64,000 nt of DNA from Lachnospiraceae bacterium MA2020 (GTDB lineage Bacteria > Bacillota > Clostridia > Lachnospirales > Lachnospiraceae): NCBI GenBank assembly GCA_000746015.1, contig KN050797.1:227630-291629 (forward strand). The letters run 5' to 3'. The notes under the pieces were generated by a model. It was given only the letters and a program-made list of their open reading frames with translations. It had not been told where the DNA came from and made no database searches. Below are positions 7,858 through 17,473 of this stretch, piece after piece. Both the position numbers and the translations under genes were made by a program. Each line of letters opens with the position of its first letter. The first letter of the stretch is position 1.

Positions 7858-10800
7858 TATGAATGAATTGCAGGAAGAAGTCCAGCGCTATAGATCTATA
7901 ATGAGCTGGTCACGCGAAGTAATTTATGAGTATGTATATGCTGAAGATACAGCATATTGCTATGGGAGCTTTCAGGGGATTTCCAAAGAGGAAATCTCCA
8001 AGCCCCAAATATTTGCGCACTTTGAGGACAATCTGAAAGATGGAGGAAAGGTCTATCTGGCAGATGTTCCCAAGGTGCGCTTTTTTTTGGAAGGAAAACT
8101 GACAGGGCCTATCGAGATCAGATACAGGTATAAAAACAATGCTTATACCTGGCTTTCTGTTTCGGGCCGGATCTATTATGACTCAGATGAGAACCCTATA
8201 AAGCTTATAGGAAAAATTGAAGACATTTCTCTTGAAAAGCAGCAGGAACAGAGTCTTCTTGAAAAAACCGAGCGTGACAAAGTTACAAACTTTAATACCT
8301 GGAATGTCGGACTAAAGATGCTCGACAGAGAAACTGACAGTGGCAATCCTGATTATCGCCCGACTATTATCTATATTCATATCACTAATCTGGACGTAAT
8401 AGCGCATGATATGGGTATGATAATTGGTGATGCGGTTATTTCGCGTATTGCTGCGGCAATAAGGTCTATAACTAAAGATGGAGATGTCAGGATAAGGGTA
8501 GCATATTCGTCCTTCGTAATCATGGTAAAAGGTATGAAACAGGGCGGAAATGAAGAATTTGATAATGAATTTAAAATGCGCCTTAAAAGCATATATAAAG
8601 GAATTGGCGAAAAGTTTGAGCTTAACTATACAATTCGCTTCTGCAGAACTCTTGTTGAGCTTTTTGATGTTATGCCGGCAGAAGAGAAGTTCTCAGGAAA
8701 TGATGCGATCAGCAGAAGTAATGGTATTTCAGGAAGTGATGAGATAACGACATTTACTTTTAATCTTCTCGAAAGGGCTGCTGATTTTGACAGTGCCATA
8801 CAGCTGGTTCTTGAACGTATATGTGTAGAGTTCAGTGTTGATTCCATTCATATTGTATCAAGAGATACAACAACTTCGCAGGAAGTTATTAATTGCATAC
8901 ATGAGGTTGAAATGAAGCCCAGAGAAGGCTTTGGCTCGATACTTGGAATGAAGTTTCAGTTAGAACATTCAGATGCTGAGGCAACTGCCGGAGCGCTTGG
9001 CGAAGATGACTGTGCAGTGCTTACTCCGGAGCTTTATGACAGCTTTTCTCCAATGCTTCAGAGGTGTACTACCCGTGATGCAAATATGATGTATTCATCG
9101 ATAAGATCTGAGAATACTATATGGGGCTTTATAATATATGAGCGATTTGATTCTACTGACAAGTGGACTAGAGAGGATAAGGATAAGCTTAATGAGATCA
9201 CAAGTATCATAGGCAGCTATATCTTGAGGGATGTTGCAAACAGAGCTTCAGCTGCAAAATCAAATTTCCTTTCATCAATGTCTCATGAGATCAGGACTCC
9301 TATGAATGCTATCAAAGGTTTTTCGGAGCTCATATTGTCAGATAAGAATATCAGTGAAAAGACCAAAAAGTATGCATCTGATATCCGGCAGGCATCAAAT
9401 AATCTGATTTCTATAGTAAATGAAATACTTGATTTTTCAAAGATAGAGTCTGGTAAATTTGAAATCATCGAAGATAAATATTCAATGTCGTCTCTTCTCT
9501 ATGATGTTACCGCACTTATTGGAATGAGACTGATAGATACACCAATTGCATTTAAGGTAAATATTGATCCGGATCTTCCGGAGGATATGTATGGCGATTC
9601 GACCAGAATAAGACAGTTGTTTGTAAATATACTGGGTAATTCCGTTAAGTATACCGAAAAGGGAGAGATCGAGCTCAAGGTATCATGGGATGCGCCGATG
9701 AAGGGCAATGATGACAAGGGCAATCTGTTTGTGTCAGTAAGGGATACCGGTATAGGCATAAGGCAGGAAGATATAGGCAAGCTTTTTGATTCATTTACCC
9801 AGGTTGATACAAAACGAAATAAGGGAATTCAGGGAACAGGTTTAGGACTTGCGGTGTGCAGGAGTCTTTTACAGCTTATGAATGGGCAGATAAATGTTTC
9901 CAGCGAATATGGCAAGGGAAGTATGTTCACATTTTGTGTACCACAAAAGCCTTTGAGTACACAAAAATGTACGTTCATATATGGACAGAGCGGCAAGGAG
10001 CATGATGATGGACTTGAAATTCCATTTATTGCACCTTCGGCAAAGATCATGGTCGTGGATGATAACAAGGTTAATCTTGAAGTGGCAAAAGGTCTGATAG
10101 AGAAGTATGGAATACAGGTAGTTATTGCATCCTCCGGATATGAGGCATTGGATAAAATTAAAGAAAATCCAAATATGGATGTCATTTTTATGGATCATAT
10201 GATGCCGATGATGGATGGCATAGAGACCACAAAGGTAATACGAGAGCTTCCGGATGAATGGACTAAAAAAGTTCCTATTGTTGCACTTACCGCAAATGCT
10301 ATAAAGGGCGTTGAGACGCAGTTTTATAATGCGGGCATGGATGCATTTTTATCAAAGCCGATAGAGATAAAAAAGCTTGAAAGTATTCTAGAGGAATTAC
10401 TACCAAAGGAAAAGCAGGAAGAAGTACCGCCTGATTACGGAATTGATAAAAATGATGATAATGATGAAGGTCCAGATAAGAAAGTAATACTTAGGGGCAT
10501 ACTAAAGGGCATTGATTTTGAAAGTGGAATAGAGAATTGTCAGGGAGATGTGAAATCATATCTTGGTCTTTTGGATGCGTTTGTAGGGCAGGATCAGCTT
10601 GGTACTTCTGATGCCCAGCTGGAAGAAAGAGATATAATGAACTATCGTATCACCGTCCATGCACTCAAAAGCTCAGCGAGATATATTGGTGCAGGTGAGC
10701 TTTCCGACTGGGCTAAACATCTTGAAGATCTGGCAAAGGATGAAAAGGTTGATGAGATACTAAAAGATCATGAGAAACTGAGACTGCTTTACAGACCTGT

Positions 10801-10981
10801 ATTTGAATCAGCCAGGGAGGCTTTGGATGTATGTACCGAAAAAAAACCAAACCGAAGTGCTTCATCAGACGCAGATACCCAAAAGCTTATAGATGCGCTT
10901 GAAACTATTGCAAAGCAGCTTGATAATTTTGATTATGATGCAGCGGCAGATACGGCAAGAGATGTTTTGGATAGTCTTTAA
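7850..10981 (+). CDS. Hybrid sensor histidine kinase: PAS, degenerate GGDEF-like, GAF-like, HisKA, HATPase, REC, HPt
   Basis: 1043 residues, no membrane segment, so a cytoplasmic sensor. Reading in order: PAS/PAC (about 1-135); a GGDEF-like fold (about 140-260) in which the signature is replaced by RVAYSSF, so diguanylate cyclase activity is not expected; a GAF-like region (about 300-465); HisKA with phospho-accepting H479 (SHEIRTPMNA); an HATPase domain (N box NILGNSVKYTE, DTGIG, GTGLGLAV); a receiver with D782 (IFMDHMMPMMDG) and K in FLSKPI; and an HPt domain with H937 (VHALKSSARYIGAGE). It is a complete internal phosphorelay. It overlaps the helicase gene and lies 74 bases before a response regulator, its likely partner. 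Confidence 0.9.
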   Translation: MNNMNELQEEVQRYRSIMSWSREVIYEYVYAEDTAYCYGSFQGISKEEISKPQIFAHFEDNLKDGGKVYLADVPKVRFFLEGKLTGPIEIRYRYKNNAYTWLSVSGRIYYDSDENPIKLIGKIEDISLEKQQEQSLLEKTERDKVTNFNTWNVGLKMLDRETDSGNPDYRPTIIYIHITNLDVIAHDMGMIIGDAVISRIAAAIRSITKDGDVRIRVAYSSFVIMVKGMKQGGNEEFDNEFKMRLKSIYKGIGEKFELNYTIRFCRTLVELFDVMPAEEKFSGNDAISRSNGISGSDEITTFTFNLLERAADFDSAIQLVLERICVEFSVDSIHIVSRDTTTSQEVINCIHEVEMKPREGFGSILGMKFQLEHSDAEATAGALGEDDCAVLTPELYDSFSPMLQRCTTRDANMMYSSIRSENTIWGFIIYERFDSTDKWTREDKDKLNEITSIIGSYILRDVANRASAAKSNFLSSMSHEIRTPMNAIKGFSELILSDKNISEKTKKYASDIRQASNNLISIVNEILDFSKIESGKFEIIEDKYSMSSLLYDVTALIGMRLIDTPIAFKVNIDPDLPEDMYGDSTRIRQLFVNILGNSVKYTEKGEIELKVSWDAPMKGNDDKGNLFVSVRDTGIGIRQEDIGKLFDSFTQVDTKRNKGIQGTGLGLAVCRSLLQLMNGQINVSSEYGKGSMFTFCVPQKPLSTQKCTFIYGQSGKEHDDGLEIPFIAPSAKIMVVDDNKVNLEVAKGLIEKYGIQVVIASSGYEALDKIKENPNMDVIFMDHMMPMMDGIETTKVIRELPDEWTKKVPIVALTANAIKGVETQFYNAGMDAFLSKPIEIKKLESILEELLPKEKQEEVPPDYGIDKNDDNDEGPDKKVILRGILKGIDFESGIENCQGDVKSYLGLLDAFVGQDQLGTSDAQLEERDIMNYRITVHALKSSARYIGAGELSDWAKHLEDLAKDEKVDEILKDHEKLRLLYRPVFESAREALDVCTEKKPNRSASSDADTQKLIDALETIAKQLDNFDYDAAADTARDVLDSL

Positions 10982-11055
10982 TACTGTTATTTTGCATAAT
11001 AATATGATAAAATTTTAGTGAAAGTTTATTGTAACTTTTATGAGGAGGGGATATA

Positions 11056-11787
11056 GTGAACAGAGTCCTTATCATATCAAATAGCTCTAATAAGATGGCT
11101 AGTCTTGCTCATGCCTTTGAGGGATTCTATAAGGTAAAGACGGCACTGCTTTCAAGTGCGGATATCACTGAGCAGATAGGTCCTTTTGTGCCGGATTGCA
11201 TGATATTCTGCGCAGAAGGCATCAAAAGGCAGAGACTGTTTCCTATAATGGATCTTAAAGAAGATACAAGATATGCACGAGTACCGTTTGTACTTCTTGC
11301 AAATGAAGAAGACAGAGAGGTATTCAATGAAAATCTCTTTGTGGACCCGGATTATATAGGTGAAGTGACCATAACCGGACCAAAAATCCGTCAGATAGTC
11401 GATCGTCTGATAGCTACAATGGGCAGGACAAGAAGGGTGCTTGTAGTCGATGATGACGTTGTTGTCCTAAGACTTATCAAGAGTTATCTTGAGAAAAACT
11501 ATCATGTTACATGTGTAAAGTCCGGAAATATGGCTTTGCAGTATATGGATAAGCAGATAGCGGATTGCGTATTGCTTGATTGCTTTATGCCGGGAATGGA
11601 TGGTCCTCAGACTTTGAAAAAAATCCGTGGGACACCAAATGGAAAAAATGTGCCTGTAATATTCCTTACAGGTAATTCTGAGAAAGATATGGTTATGAGT
11701 GCACTTTCTCTCAGACCAAGTGGCTTTTTGGTAAAGCCGGTAAAGCAGGATGAGCTTATAGAAAAGATTGAAGAAGCAATGGAATAA
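11056..11787 (+). CDS. Response regulator with a degenerate and an intact receiver domain
   Basis: 243 residues from GTG 11056, preceded by GAGGAGGGG. Residues 1-115 have a receiver-like pattern but lack the acidic pocket and the phospho-Asp (the equivalent segment reads MIFCAEG). Residues about 130-243 form a full receiver: LVVDDD, phosphorylatable D175 in LLDCFMPGMDG, T in FLTGN, K in LVKPVK. No output domain follows, so it probably acts by protein-protein contact or as a phosphate shuttle for the adjacent kinase's HPt domain. That partnership is inferred from adjacency. Confidence 0.85.
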   Translation: MNRVLIISNSSNKMASLAHAFEGFYKVKTALLSSADITEQIGPFVPDCMIFCAEGIKRQRLFPIMDLKEDTRYARVPFVLLANEEDREVFNENLFVDPDYIGEVTITGPKIRQIVDRLIATMGRTRRVLVVDDDVVVLRLIKSYLEKNYHVTCVKSGNMALQYMDKQIADCVLLDCFMPGMDGPQTLKKIRGTPNGKNVPVIFLTGNSEKDMVMSALSLRPSGFLVKPVKQDELIEKIEEAME

Positions 11788-11795
11788 AATAAAAG

Positions 11796-11828
11796 AAGGG
11801 AGATGATGGATTGCCCATCATTTCCCTT
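11796..11828. terminator. Bidirectional terminator between the response regulator and coaX
   Basis: A 14-bp near-perfect stem (ATGATGG/CCATCAT core extended by AAGGGA/TCCCTT) with a 5-base loop. It overlaps the last codons of coaX. On the minus strand it is followed by a T-rich stretch; on the plus strand the tail is weaker. Confidence 0.75.
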
Positions 11829-12600
11829 TACTATTGTTTACGTTTTTGTCGTAGATGTACTTTAAGCCCTTTATCATAAGCATATTGTCCTGAATGATCT
11901 CATGACGGCAGTTTGGAATGATAACTTTTGCAAGACCGCCGGTAGCAACAACTGTTGGTGTGTAGCCAAGTTCATCGATAAAACGGTCGATCATCCCGTC
12001 GATACGGGAAGCTTCACCGTAGATGATACCGCTTTTCATGCAGTCAACAGTGTTTTTGCCGATATACTTCTTAGGAGCACCGAGTGAGATACGTGGAAGC
12101 TGAGAAGTCTGGTTTACCAAGGACTCGAGGGATACATTCACACCCGGTATAATTACGCCGCCTATATAGTCGCCGTTTTTATCAATAACTGTCATAGTAG
12201 TTGCTGTACCCATGTCTACTACGATGAGAGGTGCACCATATTCAACCAGGCCCGCAACAGAGTCAACGACAAGATCTGCACCTACTGCAGCCGGATTGTC
12301 CATTTTTATGTTAAGACCTGTCTTGAGGCCGGCACCTACGACCAAAGGTGAAATATGGAGGACCATACGTATCGCCTGCTTGATAATGTGAGTGAGCGGA
12401 GGCACAACAGAAGAAATGATCGCACCGTCTATGCTTTTTTTATCTATCTTATGAATCTCAAATATAGTCTTAAGAAGAACTGCATACTCAAGCTCTGTCT
12501 TGCGTATATCTGTAGATATTCTCTCAGTGAAGTGTATTTTATTGTCATCTACACATCCAACTTCTATGTTGGTATTTCCCATATCGATTGCCAGAATCAT
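11818..12600 (-). CDS. coaX: Type III pantothenate kinase
   Basis: 260 residues, the normal CoaX length. Phosphorylates pantothenate, the first committed step of coenzyme A synthesis. Visible motifs: the phosphate-binding DMGNTN at residues 6-11, PAAVGADLVVD, VVDMGTATTMTVID, and GGVIIPGV. It is transcribed away from the NUDIX gene and converges with the response regulator gene; the two share a terminator. Unlike type I enzymes, CoaX proteins are not feedback-inhibited by CoA (known for the family). Confidence 0.95.
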   Translation of the reverse strand: MILAIDMGNTNIEVGCVDDNKIHFTERISTDIRKTELEYAVLLKTIFEIHKIDKKSIDGAIISSVVPPLTHIIKQAIRMVLHISPLVVGAGLKTGLNIKMDNPAAVGADLVVDSVAGLVEYGAPLIVVDMGTATTMTVIDKNGDYIGGVIIPGVNVSLESLVNQTSQLPRISLGAPKKYIGKNTVDCMKSGIIYGEASRIDGMIDRFIDELGYTPTVVATGGLAKVIIPNCRHEIIQDNMLMIKGLKYIYDKNVNNSKGK

Positions 12601-12646
12601 GTTAAAAACTCCTATATAATAATTATTACTCTGATAAAATATAACA

Positions 12647-12669
12647 TCAATTCTTTGTTAAAGAATTGA
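12647..12669. promoter_or_regulatory. Perfect 10-bp inverted repeat in the coaX/NUDIX divergent region
   Basis: TCAATTCTTT, spacer GTT, AAAGAATTGA. It lies about 47 bases upstream of the coaX start and 118 bases upstream of the NUDIX start. Symmetry and position suit an operator for a dimeric repressor, but no known consensus is recognised. Confidence 0.4.
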
Positions 12670-12786
12670 CATCAATCAACATAGCACATAGTTATTCAAA
12701 AAACAATCTGTATATTGAAAAAAAATGATATAGGTGGTAACTTGTTTAAAGATTATAATGTATAAAATATAAAGAGGGAGTTTACC

Positions 12787-13332
12787 ATGATTGAAAATTT
12801 TGAGCTTCTCAAGCGCGAAGAACTTCGCAGATCAAGTATCCTAACATATTGTAATGACACATACAAGCTTCCAAATGACAGTGTTGTAGTCTATGATATG
12901 ATGCTTCACGGCGGAGCATCAGCAGTTGTACCGGTGATGGAAGATGGTAAGATCCTTATGGTGAGGCAGTATCGTCCAACAGTTGAGCGGGCTACAACTG
13001 AGATACCTGCTGGCAAGAGAGATCCGGGAGAAGATTTTCTTGAAGCTGCAAAGAGAGAACTTGAAGAGGAAACAGGATACAAGGCAGGTAAGATGGAACA
13101 TCTTATTACTGTCATTACAGCTATAGCATACTGCAATGAGAAGATAGAAGTATATGTTGCATCTGATCTTACAAAAACAAAGCAGAATCTTGATGATGAT
13201 GAATTTATTGAGTTTAGATCTTTTGATATAGAAGAACTTGCACAGATGATATATCGTGGTGAGATCCAGGACTCAAAAACAATAGCTGCTTTAATGGCAT
13301 ATAAGAATAAAATTGCAGAAAATAATGCATAA
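12787..13332 (+). CDS. NUDIX hydrolase, ADP-ribose pyrophosphatase-like
   Basis: 181 residues. A complete Nudix box is present (GKRDPGE, x7, RELEEETGY), which binds the catalytic Mg2+. The N-terminal strands and the substrate-binding QYRPTVERATTEIPAG match ADP-ribose pyrophosphatases (NudF/YqkG type), which split ADP-ribose into AMP and ribose-5-phosphate. A TATAAT at 12754-12759 lies before GAGGGAG and the ATG. It is followed by its own strong terminator, so it is probably monocistronic. Confidence 0.9.
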   Translation: MIENFELLKREELRRSSILTYCNDTYKLPNDSVVVYDMMLHGGASAVVPVMEDGKILMVRQYRPTVERATTEIPAGKRDPGEDFLEAAKRELEEETGYKAGKMEHLITVITAIAYCNEKIEVYVASDLTKTKQNLDDDEFIEFRSFDIEELAQMIYRGEIQDSKTIAALMAYKNKIAENNA

Positions 13333-13356
13333 TTATAAAAAAATCAAAGTTTTTTT

Positions 13357-13412
13357 ATCACAATATATTGCGAGGTATTTTATGTCTACCTCTGATATAT
13401 TGTGATTTTTGT
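13357..13412 (+). terminator. Rho-independent terminator after the NUDIX gene
   Basis: Outer 12-bp stem ATCACAATATAT/ATATATTGTGAT and inner stem GAGGTA/TACCTC, followed by TTTTTGTTT. Confidence 0.85.
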
Positions 13413-13538
13413 TTCAAAATGGCATAAATGCCCAATTTATCCGAAAAAAAACGTTTGCATTTCGGTGGATTAGCCTATATAATGTCTTTACCGCGCGATT
13501 GGGGAGTCGTGCTTTTTTTAACTCGGAGAGGGCAAGCT

Positions 13539-14423
13539 ATGGAAAACACGCTAACAGGATTTATTGGCTACTTACATGATGTAAAAAAAGCCTCTGTAAA
13601 TACAGAGCTTTCATATAGACGAGATATCGCACGACTTATCAGTTTTTTATCTTCAAAAGGTTTATCGCATGTAGAAGATGTTACAGAGACAGATCTTTCT
13701 TCATACGTACTTGATCTTGAAAGAAAGAATTTTACTGCAGCGACAGTATCGAGGCATATAGCTTCGATGAAGTCATTTTTCCATTATGCACATAGGATGG
13801 GAAAGATCGCATATAGTCCTGCAGAGAATATTAAGGCACCTAAAATCGAGAAAAAAGTCCCGACTATCATGACTACCACGGATATAGTCAAGCTGCTCGA
13901 GGCGCCGAGCGGGGATGCACCAAAGGATCTTCGTGACAAGGCGATGCTTGAGCTTTTGTATGCGACAGGTATTCGTGTAAGTGAGCTTATTTCACTTAAG
14001 ACAACTGATGTCAATCTTGCAATGGGATACATTGATTGCCATGATGATGACAAAGACAGGGTAATACCTTTTGGAGCTGAGGCAAAAACAGCTCTTATAA
14101 AGTATCTTGCGGAAGCAAGAAATGCAATGATAATGGATGATAGTGAGACTTCACTATTTGTAAATTGTTCAGGAGTCCCGATGTCTAGACAGGGCTTTTG
14201 GAAACTAATAAAGTACTATGCAAAGAAGGCTGGTATTGAGGTTGATATAACACCTCATACTTTAAGACATTCATTTGCAGCTCATCTCGTTGAGAATGGA
14301 GCAGATCTGCATGCAGTGCAGGAGATGCTCGGACATTCAGATATTTCAACTACACAAGTATACGCCAATCTTGTTCAGACACGACTTAAGAAAGTCTATG
14401 AACAGGCACATCCAAGAAGATAA
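13539..14423 (+). CDS. xerD: Site-specific tyrosine recombinase XerD-like
   Basis: 294 residues from ATG 13539, preferred because CGGAGAGG precedes it and the length matches XerC/XerD (about 295). An N-terminal SAM-like core-binding domain covers residues 1-90. The catalytic set is visible: Arg in TGIRVSELISL, HTLRHSFAAHL, His in MLGHSDISTTQ, and nucleophile Tyr275 in TQVYANL. It resolves chromosome dimers at dif with a partner recombinase. XerD versus XerC is judged from the overall pattern; no phage or IS context surrounds it, so a housekeeping role is most likely. Confidence 0.85.
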   Translation: MENTLTGFIGYLHDVKKASVNTELSYRRDIARLISFLSSKGLSHVEDVTETDLSSYVLDLERKNFTAATVSRHIASMKSFFHYAHRMGKIAYSPAENIKAPKIEKKVPTIMTTTDIVKLLEAPSGDAPKDLRDKAMLELLYATGIRVSELISLKTTDVNLAMGYIDCHDDDKDRVIPFGAEAKTALIKYLAEARNAMIMDDSETSLFVNCSGVPMSRQGFWKLIKYYAKKAGIEVDITPHTLRHSFAAHLVENGADLHAVQEMLGHSDISTTQVYANLVQTRLKKVYEQAHPRR

Positions 14424-14461
14424 AAAGCATTTCGCCATTGTTTTGGCGAAATGCTTTTTTT
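14422..14461 (+). terminator. Terminator after xerD
   Basis: A perfect stem AGCATTTCGCCA/TGGCGAAATGCT with a six-base loop and flanking A/T tracts. The symmetric A and T tracts let it also serve the convergent DAHP synthase gene. Confidence 0.9.
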
Positions 14462-14481
14462 CTATGCTAATACTAAAGTTT

Positions 14482-15513
14482 TTATACAAGATCAGCAATC
14501 TGGTAGATAAGTCTTTCAGAATCTTCGAATCCAAGACATGCATCTGTGATAGACTGGCCATATACCATATGGTCTGATATCTTTTGATTACCTTCGATAA
14601 GGTAGCTTTCTATCATGACGCCCTTTACAAGATTCTTTATATCGTTATTGTGGTTTCTTGAGTGAAGCACTTCTTTAACGATCCTTATCTGTTCCTTAAA
14701 CTGCTTGCCTGAGTTGGCGTGGTTTGCATCTATCACGCAGGCAGGATTTTTAAGATCTCTTTCGTTATACTTTTCAAGAAGCAGCATGAGATCTTCGTAG
14801 TGATAATTTGGAAGAGCATTGCCATGCTTATTTACAGATCCTCTTAAAATTGCGTGTGCAAGAGGATTACCGCTTGTTTCTACTTCGTTTCCGCGATATA
14901 CGAAAGTGTGTGATTCCTGTGCAGCTACGAGAGAATTAAGCATTACTGAAAGATCTCCGGATGTGGGATTTTTCATTCCTGCCGGTGCATCAAAGCCGGA
15001 TGCGACTATTCTGTGCTGCTGATCCTCGACAGATCTTGCACCTATAGCTACATAAGAGAGCATATCACTTACATAACCCCAGTTATCAGGGTAGAGCATC
15101 TCATCGGCAGCGGTAAGCCCAGTCTCACGTATTGCACGCACATGCATGTGTCTCATTGAGAGAAGCCCCTTCTCGAAGTCAGTATCACCTTCTGGATCAG
15201 GCTGATGTACTATGCCCTTATAACCTTCACCGGTAGTACGCGGTTTATTGGTATATATCCTTGGGATGATGATAAGTCTGTCAGCAACTTTATCCTGAAT
15301 AGGCTTCAGACGTCTTATATACTCACAAACAGGCTCCTCACTGTCGGCAGAGCATGGACCGATGATCACAAGAAATTTGTCCGACTGACCGGTAAGTACA
15401 GCTTTAATATCTTCATCGCGCTTCTTTTTTACTTCTACAAGCTGCTCTGTCATAGGTATGATTTTTCTGATATCTTCAGGTGTTGGCAGCTTTTTTTTGA
15501 ATGTGAAAGACAT
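14482..15513 (-). CDS. aroF: 3-deoxy-7-phosphoheptulonate synthase (DAHP synthase, AroF/G/H type)
   Basis: 343 residues. Condenses phosphoenolpyruvate and erythrose-4-phosphate in the first step of the shikimate pathway. Family motifs: IIGPCSADS, RIYTNKPRTTGEGYKG, ADEMLYP, ARSVEDQQHR, GMKNPTSGDL and VIDANHANSGK (metal and substrate ligands). A class I alpha enzyme like E. coli AroF/G/H. Such isozymes are usually feedback-regulated by an aromatic amino acid, but which one cannot be judged. AGGAGAGG precedes the start on the minus strand. Confidence 0.94.
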   Translation of the reverse strand: MSFTFKKKLPTPEDIRKIIPMTEQLVEVKKKRDEDIKAVLTGQSDKFLVIIGPCSADSEEPVCEYIRRLKPIQDKVADRLIIIPRIYTNKPRTTGEGYKGIVHQPDPEGDTDFEKGLLSMRHMHVRAIRETGLTAADEMLYPDNWGYVSDMLSYVAIGARSVEDQQHRIVASGFDAPAGMKNPTSGDLSVMLNSLVAAQESHTFVYRGNEVETSGNPLAHAILRGSVNKHGNALPNYHYEDLMLLLEKYNERDLKNPACVIDANHANSGKQFKEQIRIVKEVLHSRNHNNDIKNLVKGVMIESYLIEGNQKISDHMVYGQSITDACLGFEDSERLIYQIADLV

Positions 15514-15546
15514 TTTTCCTCTCCTTTAGCAAATTAATGTACTGAA

Positions 15547-16638
15547 TTATATCACATTTAACTTAGATATAACAAGGTTGGTTATTGTGACCAATATAGA
15601 TCCTATTGCGGAGATAAGGACAAATATCGGTATAAACAGCAGTAATGATGTAAGCGTATTAAAACGTACATATCTGAATTTCTCCATTACAGCATATAAG
15701 ATCACATGATGTACCAGAAAGATACCATAGGAGTACTTGCTGATCTGTTTTACGAACTTCATGATCATAGTATTGTTTTCAAGTATATAAGATTCATATG
15801 CAAGCATTATCATCATGCAGAAGGCAAGGAGAGTACATACGATTATCTTAGGTACAGCAGTTTCTGCATTTGCAAAGAAAACGGTAATTATCAATGCTGC
15901 GATAGAAGTATATCTGTTTATCAGTTTTTCGCGATAAGTTATAAACAGCATACCGAGCCAGAAATTCATGATACAGGTCCAAAGACACATGTTATCTGAA
16001 ATAGTAATGTGGCTGTTGTAGTATTTTATCAGTACAATAAAAATGTTTGTGTCCGGACTGCTTGAAAAAGCATTTCTATACAGGTTGAAAACATATATAA
16101 AAGTGATGATCAGTGTCGAGCCTATACGAAATTTCCTAAATGCAAGCGCAAGGAGCGGATACAGGAAATAAAGCCATATGATCGCTCCAAGAAACCACTC
16201 TCCAAGACAATAATAATTTTGACCAAGGTGGGAAAAATAGCCATCCATTCCAAACAGAGTAAACAGATAATTCTTTCTTGGACCACCCCAGTTCCATATT
16301 CCAAGCTTTCTGGAGTTTATAACATACATTATTATCCATGCGATATAAAAGGCCGGAAAGAGCGAAAACCATCTTTTTTTCCAAAAAGTAAGTATATCCT
16401 TAAAAGACATCGCTTCGTCGTGATTATACCAGATAGATGCTCCGGAGATCATAAAGAATACTGCAACAAATACGCCTCCCCAGTCACCGCCTGCAAAGCG
16501 GAGAAAATTAGGCCCGTTACCAGGGATACCATATTCAAAAAAGGTATAGCTGTAGTGAAAAAGAACAATGGCGATACAGCTGATCGCACGTATAACGTCG
16601 AGATAGGATAGTTTAGTTTTGCGTGTCATGTTAGTCAT
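15547..16638 (-). CDS. Acyltransferase-3 family membrane O-acyltransferase
   Basis: 363 residues with about ten hydrophobic segments. The N-terminal signature LDVIRAISCIAIVLFHYSY contains the conserved Arg and His of the family. Members O-acetylate exopolysaccharide, peptidoglycan or lipid-linked sugars. The start overlaps the stop of the upstream PHP gene (ATGA). Target unknown; a surface glycan is the default inference. Confidence 0.85.
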   Translation of the reverse strand: MTNMTRKTKLSYLDVIRAISCIAIVLFHYSYTFFEYGIPGNGPNFLRFAGGDWGGVFVAVFFMISGASIWYNHDEAMSFKDILTFWKKRWFSLFPAFYIAWIIMYVINSRKLGIWNWGGPRKNYLFTLFGMDGYFSHLGQNYYCLGEWFLGAIIWLYFLYPLLALAFRKFRIGSTLIITFIYVFNLYRNAFSSSPDTNIFIVLIKYYNSHITISDNMCLWTCIMNFWLGMLFITYREKLINRYTSIAALIITVFFANAETAVPKIIVCTLLAFCMMIMLAYESYILENNTMIMKFVKQISKYSYGIFLVHHVILYAVMEKFRYVRFNTLTSLLLFIPIFVLISAIGSILVTITNLVISKLNVI

Positions 16639-17444
16639 AATGAAATAAACTCAGGCTTCCTTTCTTTGAAGATAGTGTAATACTTGAAACCACAGCGCTC
16701 AAGGACAGCTTCGGCTTTGTCAAAGTCTGCTCCCAGCTCTGAAATATGGTGTGCATCAGATCCAACAGTTATGATCTCTCCGCCCAGCTCTTTATATCGT
16801 TTGATTATAGATTCTGCAGGATTTGGACCGATCATACCTTTTCTGAAACCTGCTGAATTTATCTCGATACCCTTTCCTTTTGATATGAGAGTCTTAAGAA
16901 GTTCATCAAGAATATCAGCATATTTTTTATAAGTAAAAGAAAGATCGCGCGTAGGACCGTATCTCAATGCGTAGTCTAGGTGACCATAAACGTCAAATGT
17001 ATCAAAGAGTTTGGCACATTCCAGTTCTGTTTCAAAGTACTTCAGGTGAGCTGCTTCCTCGCTTTCAAAGCTGTCATAGTATTCTTTTGTGTATGGATCA
17101 AGATTACCAACATAGTGTGATGAACCTATTATAAAGTCAAATGGATATTTTTTGGTGTATTCATTAAAATATTCATGATTATCCTGTGAAATACCAAGTT
17201 CTACACCGAAGTAAACATCCAGATCAGGTTCTATGTTTTTTAATTCACAGTACCTGGCATAATAAGCATCTGTATCGACGACAAAGAAATCGGGAGTCTC
17301 TCCGATCGGATTATCGTAGTCGTTGTGCTCTGTGAAGCAGATGCTCTGAAGCCCCATTGAAGCGGCAGAATGGATCATGTCAGCCATGTCAGACTTACCG
17401 TCTGTTGAAAGAGTTGTGTGCATGTGAAAATCACTTTTTAACAT
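16635..17444 (-). CDS. PHP-domain phosphatase, histidinol-phosphatase-like
   Basis: 269 residues, the size of HisJ/HisK-type PHP enzymes. Metal-binding motifs: DFHMHTTLS at the N-terminus, FTEHND, GVELG, GSSHYV, DVYGHLDYALR and TVGSDAHH at the C-terminus. It probably removes phosphate from histidinol phosphate, but no other his genes are near and the PHP fold acts on many phosphoesters. It heads a two-gene minus-strand unit with the acyltransferase. Confidence 0.8.
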   Translation of the reverse strand: MLKSDFHMHTTLSTDGKSDMADMIHSAASMGLQSICFTEHNDYDNPIGETPDFFVVDTDAYYARYCELKNIEPDLDVYFGVELGISQDNHEYFNEYTKKYPFDFIIGSSHYVGNLDPYTKEYYDSFESEEAAHLKYFETELECAKLFDTFDVYGHLDYALRYGPTRDLSFTYKKYADILDELLKTLISKGKGIEINSAGFRKGMIGPNPAESIIKRYKELGGEIITVGSDAHHISELGADFDKAEAVLERCGFKYYTIFKERKPEFISL

Positions 17445-17473
17445 TGTCAGACCTCCGTTATTTTTTATTTATA

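Noticed and set aside
9829..10198. Two minus-strand frames inside the hybrid kinase
   Set aside because: Opposite a continuous, motif-rich kinase frame; low-complexity translations with no start signal.
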